Below are positions 8,745 to 16,743 of a DNA stretch of 64,000 nt, one piece after another. A program made the translations under genes and the position numbers. How positions within the stretch are numbered: position 1 is the stretch's first letter; every line of letters begins with the position of its first letter. The stretch is from DASUPK01 sp963724665 (lineage in GTDB: Bacteria; Actinomycetota; Thermoleophilia; Solirubrobacterales; 70-9). The notes under the pieces were generated by a model. The model had not been told where the DNA came from. It worked only from the letters and a program-made list of their open reading frames with translations, and did not search any database. The stretch is from positions 930,001-994,000 of the forward strand of contig CAVRVH010000012.1 in the NCBI GenBank assembly GCA_963724665.1. Reading direction: 5' to 3'.

Positions 8745-8891
8745 CCTAGGTCGAGGAGAGCCGACGCGCCCCTTGGATTGCCTCAGGGGAGAGGGGGGAC
8801 GCGCCGGCGTCTCTTCGAGTGTATTCCCGACCGGGACTAAGTCCGTCCGCTCCTAAGCGGAGGCTGTCGGGTACGCGAAGGCCCAAGCGGG

Positions 8892-9119
8892 ATGGAGATC
8901 GTGGAGATCGTCCCACCACACGATGAGACCTGCGACGTCTGTGTCGGGAAGAAGGATCGGCCCCGGCCAAAGCCCGGAGCGCGGTGGGCAGTGCGCGGGA
9001 CGGTCCGCAGGATGTGCAGGGCCTGCTACGCCGAATTCGTGCAGGACAGGGGGGTCCAGGGAAACGTCGATCCTGTGCATCGCAAGGTCCAGCTGCCCCA
9101 CCAGCCGGATCAGTTCTAA
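8892..9119 (+). CDS. Small putative zinc-ribbon protein
   Basis: 75 residues. Two CxxC knuckles, CDVC near residue 14 and CRAC near residue 43, with basic residues between them, would form a zinc ribbon. The C-terminus (VHRKVQLPHQPDQF) is low complexity. The start is tentative. Zinc-ribbon peptides of this size may bind nucleic acid or protein; nothing more specific can be said. Confidence 0.5.
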   Translation: MEIVEIVPPHDETCDVCVGKKDRPRPKPGARWAVRGTVRRMCRACYAEFVQDRGVQGNVDPVHRKVQLPHQPDQF

Positions 9120-9160
9120 CTCGCCTTCATTGACCCAGCGAGCGCAGGAGACCGCCGGGT

Positions 9161-9184
9161 AGCCGCTTTCCCATGCAAAGCGGC
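9161..9184 (-). repeat. Double-hairpin repeat, copy 7 (partial)
   Basis: GCCGCTTTCCCATGCAAAGCGGC: one hairpin with an extra C in the loop. The partner hairpin is missing. Confidence 0.7.
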
Positions 9185-9316
9185 ACCCGCAGTACATCGT
9201 GAGCTGAGCCGGGCATCAAAGCGGGCATCAATCCGAGAACAACTCAGGAGACTTCAGGCAATCGGAGCGGTATCAACGTGAACCGAGCGGAGGCGAGCGA
9301 TCAGGATTCGATCGAT

Positions 9317-9359
<43 letters not shown>

Positions 9360-9363
9360 TAGC

Positions 9364-9389
9364 AAAAGGGCCGCAAGCGCGGCCCTTTT
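9364..9389 (+). terminator. Hairpin after att core 2
   Basis: AAAAGGGCCGC / GCGGCCCTTTT stem with TTTT at its 3' end; the best terminator-like hairpin of the set. Confidence 0.7.
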
Positions 9390-9488
9390 GTGTTCTCGCC
9401 CTTGGTAGCCGACTGCCTCGTGGTACCGCCGAGGTACCAAAGCGCGATGGTGAAGCTCAGGGCATCCGCCTAACTTCATGGTGGCGTC

Positions 9489-9737
9489 CCTGACTACAAC
9501 CGAGATCAACGCCCGGTAGTCCTTCATCGCAACCTCCTTCCATTCAGGCCGAGTCGGACGACGACGCGATCCGCGTCGCCGAGGAGCGGGCGGCTTCGGT
9601 TCACTACCCGGACGGCGAGGTGGCCGCTCACGTCGAGCTGATTGGCAAGACGCACGGCGACCTTTGGAGATCGATCGTCTCGTCTTCAGTGACGCGCTGT
9701 TCCTGCGCCAGCTGCCGCCCGACTGGAAGCCGTGACC
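9489..9737. pseudogene. Small gene broken by inversion of its 5' end
   Basis: On the minus strand, GGAGG and ATG at 9527 start a reading MKDYRALISVVV that runs to about 9492. On the plus strand, from 9545, the reading QAESDDDAIRVAEERA... continues as the natural next part, and after a +1 shift near 9662 resumes EIDRLVFSDALFLRQLPPDWKP and stop at 9735-9737. The two halves face opposite ways and are bounded by the 5-bp inverted repeat CCTGA (9489) / TCAGG (9544). I read this as one ~75-codon gene whose first ~12 codons were inverted, then decayed. Function unknown. Confidence 0.6.
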
Positions 9738-9772
9738 GGGCTGCGGGAGTAGCGTCGAAGTGTCGCTTGGAC

Positions 9773-9834
9773 GAAGAGCAACACCGCTGCTTTGCATGGA
9801 AAGCAGCACTGTCCGGTGAGATACTGGGCGGGCG
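9773..9834 (+). repeat. Double-hairpin repeat, copy 8, with promoter-like tail
   Basis: The double hairpin in SnoaL-forward orientation is followed by GAGATACTGGGCGGGCG immediately before ATG 9835. The same GATACT-9 nt-ATG arrangement precedes the SnoaL-like starts at 32562, 33028 and 63442, and GATACT is a plausible -10 for a nearly leaderless transcript. Confidence 0.75.
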
Positions 9835-9915
9835 ATGTCGGAGGAGAGTCTCGAAGATTTCATCCGCCGTCCCTTCATCGCCGAGCCCGCGCACGCTGAG
9901 ACAGCGCCTCTTTGA
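9835..9915 (+). pseudogene. SnoaL-like 5' remnant acting as a leader ORF
   Basis: MSEESLEDFI matches the start of the SnoaL-like family (MSEEN/MSQENVEIVR), then the reading leaves the family and stops after 26 codons. The stop TGA overlaps the next gene's ATG (TGATG, 9913-9917). The remnant therefore now supplies promoter and translational coupling to the downstream oxidoreductase. Confidence 0.6.
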
Positions 9916-10841
9916 TGCGAGCCGCCGGTATCAGCGAGTTCGGCGGTGCTGTCGCGCGGATCGACCTCCCAGATCCGCGCCCCCTCGCGGACGACGAGGT
10001 CCTGATCGAAGTCCGAGCTGCGGGCGTTGGCAACTGGGAGGAGTTCGTCGGGACGGGCGAGTGGGACGTCGGCCGCGCCCCTCCGATGGCGCTCGGCGTG
10101 GAGGCCGCCGGGGTCATAACAGCGATCGGAGATTCCGTCGAGGACTGGGAGCCGGGCGATGAGGTGCTCAGCCATCCCCTCCCGCTGCGCGATCAGGGAG
10201 CTTGGGCGCCCTTGCTGATCGCATCGGCGATGTTGCTCGCGCGAAAGCCCGCCGCGCTCTCGTGGGAGGCCGCTGCAGCGTTCCCCGTTCCGGCCCTGAC
10301 CGCCACGCAGGTGATCGACGGAGCCCTGGCGGTGCGCCCTGACGACCTGGTCCTCGTCAATGGTGGGAGCGGGGTGACCGGCACGCTGCTCGTCGGCCTG
10401 GCCGCGGCGCGCGGCGCCGAGGTGATCGCGACCGCAGGACCGGCCAGCCATGAGCGCCTGCGCCGACTGGGAGCCGCCCACGTGCTCGACTACCACGACC
10501 CCGACTGGCCGGAGCAGGCCCGCGCCATTGGCGGCGGCCTGGGCGTGACCGCCGTGGCGAACGCGGCGCCTAACGGCTCAGCCGACGCGATCGGCAGCGT
10601 GCGCGACGGCGGTCGCCTTGCGACGATCACCCAGGACCCACCGGACGAGCGGCGAGGCATCGAGATCTCGTCGGTGATCGTGCAGCCCGACGGCCGCAGT
10701 CTCGGCGAGCTCGCCGAGCTGCTCGCGGCCGGGAAGCTCGAGGTCTCGGTCGCGGCGACGTTCCCGCTCGAGGAAGCCACCGCGGCCCTCGCGGCAGCAA
10801 CCGAGGGCGGCGCCGGCGGAGCGGTCGTACTTCGCCCCTGA
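9915..10841 (+). CDS. Zinc-independent medium-chain oxidoreductase (quinone oxidoreductase-like)
   Basis: 308 residues. A GroES-like N-domain (DDEVLIEVRAAGVGNWEEF, GVEAAGVITAIGDSVEDWEPGDEV) is followed by a nucleotide-binding domain with VNGGSGVTGTLLVGLAAARGAEVIAT (residues ~148-175) and GAAHVLDYHDPDW. The catalytic-zinc Cys/His of alcohol dehydrogenases is absent (GVGNWEEF in place of GVCHTD), so this is the NADPH:quinone/enone reductase branch. The ATG at 9915 overlaps the stop of a truncated SnoaL-like leader ORF, and there is no independent Shine-Dalgarno of note, so translation is probably coupled. Confidence 0.85.
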   Translation: MRAAGISEFGGAVARIDLPDPRPLADDEVLIEVRAAGVGNWEEFVGTGEWDVGRAPPMALGVEAAGVITAIGDSVEDWEPGDEVLSHPLPLRDQGAWAPLLIASAMLLARKPAALSWEAAAAFPVPALTATQVIDGALAVRPDDLVLVNGGSGVTGTLLVGLAAARGAEVIATAGPASHERLRRLGAAHVLDYHDPDWPEQARAIGGGLGVTAVANAAPNGSADAIGSVRDGGRLATITQDPPDERRGIEISSVIVQPDGRSLGELAELLAAGKLEVSVAATFPLEEATAALAAATEGGAGGAVVLRP

Positions 10842-10941
10842 CGGGGGCGAGGATCTAGCTGGCCAGGGATTGAGTGGCCACCCCCCGCTGGTCAACGACG
10901 GCCCCGTGACCGTGCTGCTCGAACTTTGGCGAAAAAATCGC

Positions 10942-11433
10942 TTATGTGCCCTTACCAGCAGTCGGCCCGGAGGCTTGGTCGAGCTGCTCGAGGTTCTTGA
11001 TCACATCCCGGGCATAGCGGCGGAAAATCGGCTTCCCGATCACTCGGAAGAGGCTGCCGAAGAACAACGCCTTGGGGCGGCGCTTGAAGTCGCGCGCCCA
11101 GGTCATCTCGACCTCGCTTCCATCGCCCCTTGGGATCGCGGTGATCACCCAGCTGCTCCCAGGCGAGGAGTAGACGTTCGAGTCCCTCACCGTCGCAGTG
11201 ACTGAGTCTCGCTTGGACCAGTCATAGCGGCAGCGCTCCCAGTTGACGCCCAGCGGACCAACCCCGGTTCCCTCGGTGACGTCGGCTGAACGCTCGCTCA
11301 GTTCGTGGACCTCCAGGCGTTCAATCTCGACGGCCGGAAAGATCTCGGCTCTTCGCTCCGAGAAATCATGGGCGCTTGCCAGCACCTGAGCGGGCGCCAG
11401 CGAGGACTGATTGATGACGGTGATCGTTGTCAA
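10942..11433 (-). CDS. SRPBCC-family (polyketide cyclase/START-like) protein
   Basis: 163 residues starting with TTG, supported by AAAGGAAG 6 nt upstream. The pattern beta (ITVINQSSLAPAQVLASAHDFSERRAEIFPAV), central strands (VGVNWERCRYDWSKRDSVTATV, SSWVITAIPRGDGSEVEMTWARDFK) and a long C-terminal helix (FFGSLFRVIGKPIFRRYARDVIKNLEQL) is the SRPBCC helix-grip fold, which binds hydrophobic ligands. Specific ligand unknown. It is convergent with the 9915 oxidoreductase. Confidence 0.78.
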   Translation of the reverse strand: MTTITVINQSSLAPAQVLASAHDFSERRAEIFPAVEIERLEVHELSERSADVTEGTGVGPLGVNWERCRYDWSKRDSVTATVRDSNVYSSPGSSWVITAIPRGDGSEVEMTWARDFKRRPKALFFGSLFRVIGKPIFRRYARDVIKNLEQLDQASGPTAGKGT

Positions 11434-11580
11434 TGCGATCTTCCTTTGGCGAGGGCCCCTGAATGGCTAACGGTCTCACCATCGTGCGCGGCGTTACATC
11501 CGTGCTCTGAACTGCGTCCGTAACGACGGTCAGACTCGGCTGACCACTCAGCGATCCCTTTGATCCTCTGAGCCTCGGCG

Positions 11581-12801
11581 ATGCCTGCCTTCGACAACCT
11601 GCTGATCGTCGTCGCCGTGGCCTTTGCCGCCCCGCTCCTCCTTGGCTTCTTCCCCTCGGTGAAGCTGCCCTCGGTGGTGCTGGAGATCATCGCCGGGATC
11701 GTGATCGGCCCGTCGGTACTCGGCATCGTCCACGTCGACGAGGCGATCTCGGTGGTCGCGCTGCTCGGCCTGGCCTTCCTGCTCTTCCTGGCCGGCCTCG
11801 AGATCGATTTCGGCAAGCTGCGCGGCCAGGTCCTGCGCCTGACGATGATGGGATTCGCCATCTCGTTCGCGATTGCTGTGGTGGTTGCGCTGGGGCTGAA
11901 GGCTGGGGGCCTGATTGAGACGCCGCTGTTGATCGCGATCATCCTCTGCGCGACCTCACTCGGTGTGCTCATCCCGGTGCTTAAGGATGCAGGCGAGATC
12001 TCCTCGACCTTCGGTCAGCTGATCGTCGCGGCGGGGACGATCGCGGACTTCGGCGCCGTGATCCTGCTCTCGATCTTCTTCTCAGGGGAGGGAGGTGTCG
12101 GCTCGACACTGCTCCTGATCGGCAGCCTCGTCCTGCTCGCGATCGTTGTCTTCATCGCCGTCAAGACGGCAGATCGCTCCAGCCTGCTGCGCCAAAATTT
12201 GGTCCGGCTCCAGGACACGACCGCCCAGATCCGGGTTCGCGGGGCGATGGTGCTGCTGGTCGGCTTCGCGGCGATCGCCGACTCGCTCGGCCTGGAGTCG
12301 ATCCTTGGCGCCTTCATAGCGGGCGCGATCCTCTCCCTCCTCGACAAGGACGAAGCGATGACCCATCCCGAGTTCCGCCGCAAACTCGAGGCGATCGGCT
12401 TCGGGCTCTTCATCCCGGTCTTCTTCGTCACCAGCGGCGTCAAGTACGACCTGAACGCGCTGACCTCGAGCGCCTCGAACGTCCTGATGGTCCCGATCTT
12501 CCTTGCCGCACTGATGGCGGCGCGCGGCCTGCCGGCGCTGCTCTACCGGCGGGTGCTCGACACGCGACAAACCGTGATCGCCGGCCTGATGCAGGCGACC
12601 TCGCTCCCGTTCATCGTCGCCGCGGTCGCGATCGGCGAGGACCTCAACCTGATCGACGCGGCCGAGGGTGCCGCGCTGGTCGGAGCGGGGCTACTCTCGG
12701 TCCTGCTCTTCCCGCTGATCGGGCTCGGCCTGCTCAAGGGCGGCGATGGCGAGAAGCGCGGGCCGGATACCGAACCCTCCGACGCGATGATGGCGATGTA
12801 G
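11581..12801 (+). CDS. Cation:proton antiporter, CPA2 (KefB/NapA-like) family
   Basis: 406 residues, about 11-12 membrane segments and no C-terminal TrkA-N domain. Signatures are PSVVLEIIAGIVIGPSVLGI in TM2-3, LFLAGLEIDFGKL in TM4, the ATSLGVLIPVLKDAGEISSTFGQLIVAAGTIADF stretch with the transport-site Asp, and FFVTSGVKYDL in TM10. It probably exchanges Na+ or K+ for protons at the membrane. The C-terminus is short and cytoplasmic. No Shine-Dalgarno is visible, so a leaderless start is likely. It stands alone on the plus strand, divergent from the SRPBCC gene. Confidence 0.88.
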   Translation: MPAFDNLLIVVAVAFAAPLLLGFFPSVKLPSVVLEIIAGIVIGPSVLGIVHVDEAISVVALLGLAFLLFLAGLEIDFGKLRGQVLRLTMMGFAISFAIAVVVALGLKAGGLIETPLLIAIILCATSLGVLIPVLKDAGEISSTFGQLIVAAGTIADFGAVILLSIFFSGEGGVGSTLLLIGSLVLLAIVVFIAVKTADRSSLLRQNLVRLQDTTAQIRVRGAMVLLVGFAAIADSLGLESILGAFIAGAILSLLDKDEAMTHPEFRRKLEAIGFGLFIPVFFVTSGVKYDLNALTSSASNVLMVPIFLAALMAARGLPALLYRRVLDTRQTVIAGLMQATSLPFIVAAVAIGEDLNLIDAAEGAALVGAGLLSVLLFPLIGLGLLKGGDGEKRGPDTEPSDAMMAM

Positions 12802-12889
12802 GGACCTACCCGCAGGCTCGCCTCAGCGGAGAAGAAGGTTGCCGCGAATCGCTCGACCAAAGGCCCGAGCGGTTCAGGTCAGCGCGCTG

Positions 12890-13390
12890 TTATTTGACTG
12901 CTTTTCCGTTCGAGCGAAGCACGTACCAGTGACCGCCGAACTCGACCGCGGCCTGGCAGTTGACCTCACCGGGGAAGCGGTCGCCCCGGTAGTAGTAAAT
13001 GGGATGACCTGCGTAGGTGGCCTGAAGCTTCCCGTCGCTGCGCCGGGTCGTCCCGACCAGCCCGGGCTTGGCACCCGAGACGGCCGTCGCAGCCGACTTG
13101 ACTATGTACGGCGGCCATGCCGTGGCGCAGTCACCCGAGCATCTGCTGCCCTGCCCACGGTCTGAAGTGAACAGGTAGAGCGCGCGGCCACGCCCATCGG
13201 CGAGGATGCGCCCGTATTCGCTGCCGATCAGCTTCAGCTTTGAGCCATGCTGATTGGGCGCAGCGGATGTGCTGACCCCGTGAAACGCCGCAGAGACCAC
13301 AGGGTCATCCTTGGCGCTCGAGCTCGAGGAGCCGCATCCGGCAAAGGCGGCCGCGACTATCGCGGCCAGCGGAAGGAGCCTGAAGCGCAT
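12890..13390 (-). CDS. Lipoprotein with secreted-repeat (COG4315/PF03640-type) domain
   Basis: 166 residues. The start at 13390 gives a signal peptide MRFRLLPLAAIVAAAFAGC with lipobox AFAGC. The mature part carries two repeats, GRILADGRGRALYLFTSD...CSGDCATAWPPYI and GKLQATYAGHPIYYYRGD...VNCQAAVEFGGHWYVL, typical of this family of predicted surface lipoproteins. The CSGDC and later Cys could form disulphides. Biochemical role unknown. It is divergently arranged with the 13503 gene. Confidence 0.85.
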   Translation of the reverse strand: MRFRLLPLAAIVAAAFAGCGSSSSSAKDDPVVSAAFHGVSTSAAPNQHGSKLKLIGSEYGRILADGRGRALYLFTSDRGQGSRCSGDCATAWPPYIVKSAATAVSGAKPGLVGTTRRSDGKLQATYAGHPIYYYRGDRFPGEVNCQAAVEFGGHWYVLRSNGKAVK

Positions 13391-13502
13391 GGCGAGCTGT
13401 ACCGGGAGGCATCTGTCTGTTACACAGAGACGAGCGCCGTCCTGAGGTGAGGCCGCTAGCGAGTTCCTCATCCGACACCGAATTGGAAGGAACGTGATTT
13501 GA

Positions 13503-13910
13503 ATGACCACGAATGAGCAGGAGTCCGACGGCGCGACACGGGTCGCCTACATCCTCGGCGTGCCCTTGGCAGAGAACGTCGTGCGGCAGTGGCCGCAGAT
13601 GAACGAGATTGTCCGCACCAGCAAGCTCGTCGCCGACGTTGAAGGGAACTTCCCCGAACTTACCCTGGAGGTAGGCAGGCGCCTGCAGCTCGATGACGCT
13701 GTAGTGGTCGAGTGGACTTGCGACTACGGCGACGGACGGCTCTATCGGAACGTGACCATCGGGGAGTTGGAGGACGGGAAAGCTGTGCGCATCACCGACT
13801 ACTGGGGCGAGCCGACCACGACGCCCGACTGGCGGCAAGAGCTGACTGATCGACTAGACATGCCCGGCGACGGGATCTGGCCGGACGGAGCGCACCTCAG
13901 CCACTACTGA
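13503..13910 (+). CDS. SnoaL-like / NTF2-fold protein
   Basis: 135 residues, with GGAAGGAAC upstream of the ATG. The order of helices and strands (ENVVRQWPQMNEIVRTSKLVADVEGNFPEL, DDAVVVEWTCDYGDGRLYRNVTIGELEDGKAVRITDYWGEP) matches the NTF2-like cone fold. The final strand ITDYWGEP is typical of the group found next to transcription regulators or as stand-alone isomerase-like proteins. It lacks the ALEAAGLSE ending of the double-hairpin-associated family, so it is a separate lineage. Function unknown. Confidence 0.72.
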   Translation: MTTNEQESDGATRVAYILGVPLAENVVRQWPQMNEIVRTSKLVADVEGNFPELTLEVGRRLQLDDAVVVEWTCDYGDGRLYRNVTIGELEDGKAVRITDYWGEPTTTPDWRQELTDRLDMPGDGIWPDGAHLSHY

Positions 13911-13935
13911 GAGGTAATTCGCGAGCCAAGCGACC

Positions 13936-14388
13936 TCAGCGGTCGTGGGCATCGGCGAAGGTGAACTGAGCGGCGATCACGACCAGATAGACGAAGGTCG
14001 CGACGAAGCCCACCGCCAGCCAGACGATCGGGCTCTTGATCAGACTCGTAACCAGCGCGGTGCCGGCGATCGCGAGGCCCACCGAGATGAAATGAAAGCC
14101 ACCCCAGAGGCGAACCGAGCCGTGCTCGCGAGGGGCGAAGATCTTGCTCGGGCGCCCGTAAGCAAGGCCTGCGGTCAGCCCGAATCCGACGACTGCGCCG
14201 GCCAGGAAGAGGAGTGCCTCCCACGCCGTGGGGATGCCACGCGCATGGCTTGTGACCGCGCCGGAGGTCCAGACGGCCAGCGTGTACCCATAGGGAGCGG
14301 CACTCGTGGCAACTGCGCTTCGCAAGTGTGTTCGGTACGTGCGACGGGCCGCCTCCATAGTCATCGGACGATAGTTGCGGCGCCGCAT
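13936..14388 (-). CDS. Small integral membrane protein
   Basis: About 150 residues; the start could also be TTG 14397 or ATG 14361. Four predicted membrane segments: TLAVWTSGAVTSH, WEALLFLAGAVVGFGLTAGLA, LWGGFHFISVGLAIAGTALVTSL and IVWLAVGFVATFVYLVVIAAQFTF. No family is recognised and there are no conserved polar motifs in the membrane. It is convergent with the 13503 gene. Confidence 0.68.
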   Translation of the reverse strand: MRRRNYRPMTMEAARRTYRTHLRSAVATSAAPYGYTLAVWTSGAVTSHARGIPTAWEALLFLAGAVVGFGLTAGLAYGRPSKIFAPREHGSVRLWGGFHFISVGLAIAGTALVTSLIKSPIVWLAVGFVATFVYLVVIAAQFTFADAHDR

Positions 14389-14502
14389 CTCGTCCAAGGG
14401 GCGGTACGCAATGCGTGGAGAGGGGCTCTCGGCTCTCGCAGAGGCCAGTCCAGATCATGTCAACGCCAGCGACGCTTCTGCCAGGGACTAGGGTCACAAA
14501 GC

Positions 14503-15291
14503 ATGAGGAGCAGTTCCAACCTCAACGTCACCGCGGCGGGCGCCGACGATGGCGCCCACCCCTCGGGCGACACGCTCTATGACCGGATGCTTGCGAACCT
14601 GCTCGGCTGCTGGAGGCGCATTGCAGAGGGCACCACGGGAGCCTCGATCGAGCGGGTCCCCGGCGCCGTGGTCGCCGTATTTCCGGCGGGGTCTGAGCGG
14701 CTCTTCTACAACAACGCGGTGCTTGCGCAGGACCTCAATGGGTCGCGGGCCCGTGAGGCAGCTGCCGCGATCGTTCGGGCGTACGAGAGTGCCGGGATCA
14801 ACCGTTACGCCATCTGGGCGCACGAGTCCGAGCAAGCGGCCACCGCCGAGATGACGCGGCGCGGATTCCGGGTCGACGCCACGACGCGGGCGATGGCAAT
14901 GTCGCTCGACGAGATCGCCGTGCCGCGTCCGGAGATCGAACTGGGACCACCGGACTGGAACGAGTACCTACGGATCATCGAAGTTCCAGACGAGCTGCTT
15001 GCCGGGGTCGATGCCAGCCACTTCCACATCCTCGTCGCCCGGCTAGAAGGCGAGAACGCGGCGGCGGGCATGGCCTACGACCACGAGGGCGACTGCGGCA
15101 TTTACAACGTGGGGACTCTCCCGCACGCGCGGCGCCGTGGGCTGGGCACCGCCCTGACCGGGCTTCACCTGTACCGGGCGCGCGAGCGCGGCTGCGCGAC
15201 GGCGAGCCTGCAGTCCACCGAGATCGCAGAAGGCGTCTACGCCAAGCTGGGTTTCCGGGACCTTGGCCGCTTCATCGAATACGTGAAGTGA
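14503..15291 (+). CDS. GNAT-family N-acetyltransferase
   Basis: 262 residues. The C-terminal half has the acetyl-CoA motif A: VGTLPHARRRGLGTALTGLHLYRARERGCATASLQST, with R/Q-x-x-G-x-G/A as RRRGLG, followed by YAKLGFRDLGRFIEYV, the GNAT motif B ending. The N-terminal half (VVAVFPAGSERLFYNNAVLAQDL...GINRYAIWAHE) resembles a second, degenerate GNAT domain, a common two-domain arrangement. Substrate unknown. The same frame stays open upstream on the plus strand, but the first credible start is this ATG. Confidence 0.85.
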   Translation: MRSSSNLNVTAAGADDGAHPSGDTLYDRMLANLLGCWRRIAEGTTGASIERVPGAVVAVFPAGSERLFYNNAVLAQDLNGSRAREAAAAIVRAYESAGINRYAIWAHESEQAATAEMTRRGFRVDATTRAMAMSLDEIAVPRPEIELGPPDWNEYLRIIEVPDELLAGVDASHFHILVARLEGENAAAGMAYDHEGDCGIYNVGTLPHARRRGLGTALTGLHLYRARERGCATASLQSTEIAEGVYAKLGFRDLGRFIEYVK

Positions 15292-15350
15292 GCGGCTCGC
15301 CCGCTTCCGCGTCGTCCTCTTGCCCGACCGCAGGGAGATGCTCGCGGCAT

Positions 15351-16136
15351 TCAGGGAGCGGAAGACGGCTCGCTGGGAGCGCGGTACTCGGGGTTGGGAT
15401 GGTCGGGCATCGAGAGATCCCAGTCGTAGGTGGAATTGCCGTAGGCCGGGACGCCGCCCGCGTCTTTGAGCATCCGAGCGAAGTGCAGGATGTTCCAGGT
15501 CATAAAGGTGGTGTTGCGGCTGGTCCAAGCGTTCTCCGGGCCGCCGCTCATCGGGTCGGCGTAGGAGTCACCGGGACCCGCCTCGCCGTTCCAGTAGGAG
15601 TCGGTCTGGGGAGGCACGGTGACGCCGATGTGCTGCAAGGCGTAGAGGACCTGGGCCGAGACGTGCTTCCCGCCGTCCTCGTTGCCGGTAGTTACCGCAC
15701 CGCCGACCTTGCCGTAGTAGGACCACTGGCCGGCGTCGTTCACGTCTCCGGAGTAGGCGTAGAGCCGCTCGATGATCAACCGCGTCGGCGAGGCCTGGTC
15801 GCCAAGCCAGATCGGGCCCGCGATCATCAGGATGTCGGCCGGCTCGACCAGCTCGCGATAGATCCTCGGGAAGTCGTCCTGCTCGTAGCCGTGCTCGGTC
15901 ATGTCGGGCCAGACGCCGGGCGGAATCACGTGGTCGACGGTGCGGACGAGGTCGACCTTGACCCCCACGCGGCTCATGATCGTCTGGGGGATTGTCAGCA
16001 ACGCCTCGGTGTGGCTCGCCTCAGGCGAGCGCTTGAGGGTGCCGTTGAAGATGACGGCCCGCAGGTCGTCGTACTTGGCGGGGGCGTCGTCCGCCTGCTT
16101 TTCGATGAAGCTCTGGATGTCCGATGGAATTTTCAT
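15351..16136 (-). CDS. Flavodoxin-fold NAD(P)H-dependent oxidoreductase
   Basis: 261 residues from ATG 16136. DDLRAVIFNGTLKRSPEASHTEALL is the FMN phosphate-binding N-terminus (variant of GSxRxxSxT). PADILMIAGPIWLGDQASPTRLIIERLYAY and GQWSYYGKVGGAVTTGNEDGGKHVSAQVLYALQHIG are the second and third FMN-binding loops of the NADPH-dependent FMN reductase/WrbA-like family. Possible roles are quinone or azo reduction. An in-frame extension to 16313 runs into a double-hairpin repeat and is not credible. Confidence 0.85.
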   Translation of the reverse strand: MKIPSDIQSFIEKQADDAPAKYDDLRAVIFNGTLKRSPEASHTEALLTIPQTIMSRVGVKVDLVRTVDHVIPPGVWPDMTEHGYEQDDFPRIYRELVEPADILMIAGPIWLGDQASPTRLIIERLYAYSGDVNDAGQWSYYGKVGGAVTTGNEDGGKHVSAQVLYALQHIGVTVPPQTDSYWNGEAGPGDSYADPMSGGPENAWTSRNTTFMTWNILHFARMLKDAGGVPAYGNSTYDWDLSMPDHPNPEYRAPSEPSSAP

Positions 16137-16296
16137 CTGGAGGAGTCCCGCACTCGCGCCGAGTATTACAACCCGGGGCGCAGCGTTGTCCGGCGAACTG
16201 CGCAGCCGGACCAAGGGAGAGGGCCCAGCCGACGTCGCCGAGGTTCCGTTGTGTACACGAGCCTCCCTGCGCCCCCCAGACAAAGACACTTTCGAC

Positions 16297-16393
16297 CACT
16301 GCTTTCCATGCAAAGCAGCGGTGTTGCTTTTCGTCCAAAGCAGCTATCTGACGCCTACGTCTCCGAGCGACTCAGGCTGCTGCATTCACGCGA
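16297..16393 (-). repeat. Double-hairpin repeat, copy 9, with extended tail
   Basis: Both hairpins are intact (16297-16346). The following ~47 nt, beginning CTGACGCCTACGTCTCCGAG, match the tail of copy 5 with few differences, showing that the mobile unit was at least ~95 bp there. Confidence 0.85.
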
Positions 16394-16437
16394 ATGGACG
16401 AGCGACGCGTAGCGGGGTGAGTTAGCCTCGGGCGGCG

Positions 16438-16639
16438 GTGCCGGGCGCAGAGACCTTTCGAGCATCGGCTGACGCCTACGACCGCTTCGTGGGGCGTTAC
16501 GGTCCTTCGCTCGCATCGGCGCTGATCGGGTTCGCCGGCGTTGAGCCCGGGACGCGCGCCCTCGATGTCGGCTGCGGGCCTGGCGCGCTTTCGGCCGCAC
16601 TGGTGGACCAGCTGGGGGCAGCGAACGGCTTCAAGGGAT
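16438..16639 (+). pseudogene. Class I SAM methyltransferase, truncated by att core 3
   Basis: From GTG 16438 the reading DAYDRFVGRYGPSLASALIGFAGV then ALDVGCGPGALSAALVDQLGA is the N-terminus and SAM-binding motif I (DVGCGPG) of a methyltransferase. After LGA it runs straight into the tRNA-fMet-derived lead-in and core. About 60 of an expected ~250 codons remain, so recombination at the att site removed the rest. Confidence 0.8.
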
Positions 16640-16682
<43 letters not shown>

Positions 16683-16689
16683 TACTAAG

Positions 16690-16718
16690 CCAAGGGGCCC
16701 TCGAGAGAGGGCCCTTGG
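16690..16718 (+). terminator. Hairpin after att core 3
   Basis: CCAAGGGGCCCTC-GAGA-GAGGGCCCTTGG, similar to the hairpin of the tRNA gene itself. Confidence 0.65.
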
Positions 16719-16743
16719 TGTTTCTGGGGCCTCGCGAGACCGG

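Noticed and set aside
8820..8845. A fifth ECF-type promoter (GGGAAT on the minus strand at ~8829)
   Set aside because: No CGTC occurs at the required 16-nt spacing.
2875..9184. CRISPR array
   Set aside because: The repeats are irregularly spaced by hundreds to thousands of bases with genes between them, and there are no cas genes.
13945..14502. Upstream extension of the GNAT gene to 13945
   Set aside because: The extension is antisense to the membrane-protein gene at 13936-14388 and its residues are Arg/Gly/Glu-rich without fold pattern; ATG 14503 starts the recognisable protein.
16156..16235. A third tRNA-Pro-like fragment near 16.2 kb (CCCAGCCGACGTCG)
   Set aside because: Only a ~12-nt match and no T arm; likely chance in GC-rich sequence.
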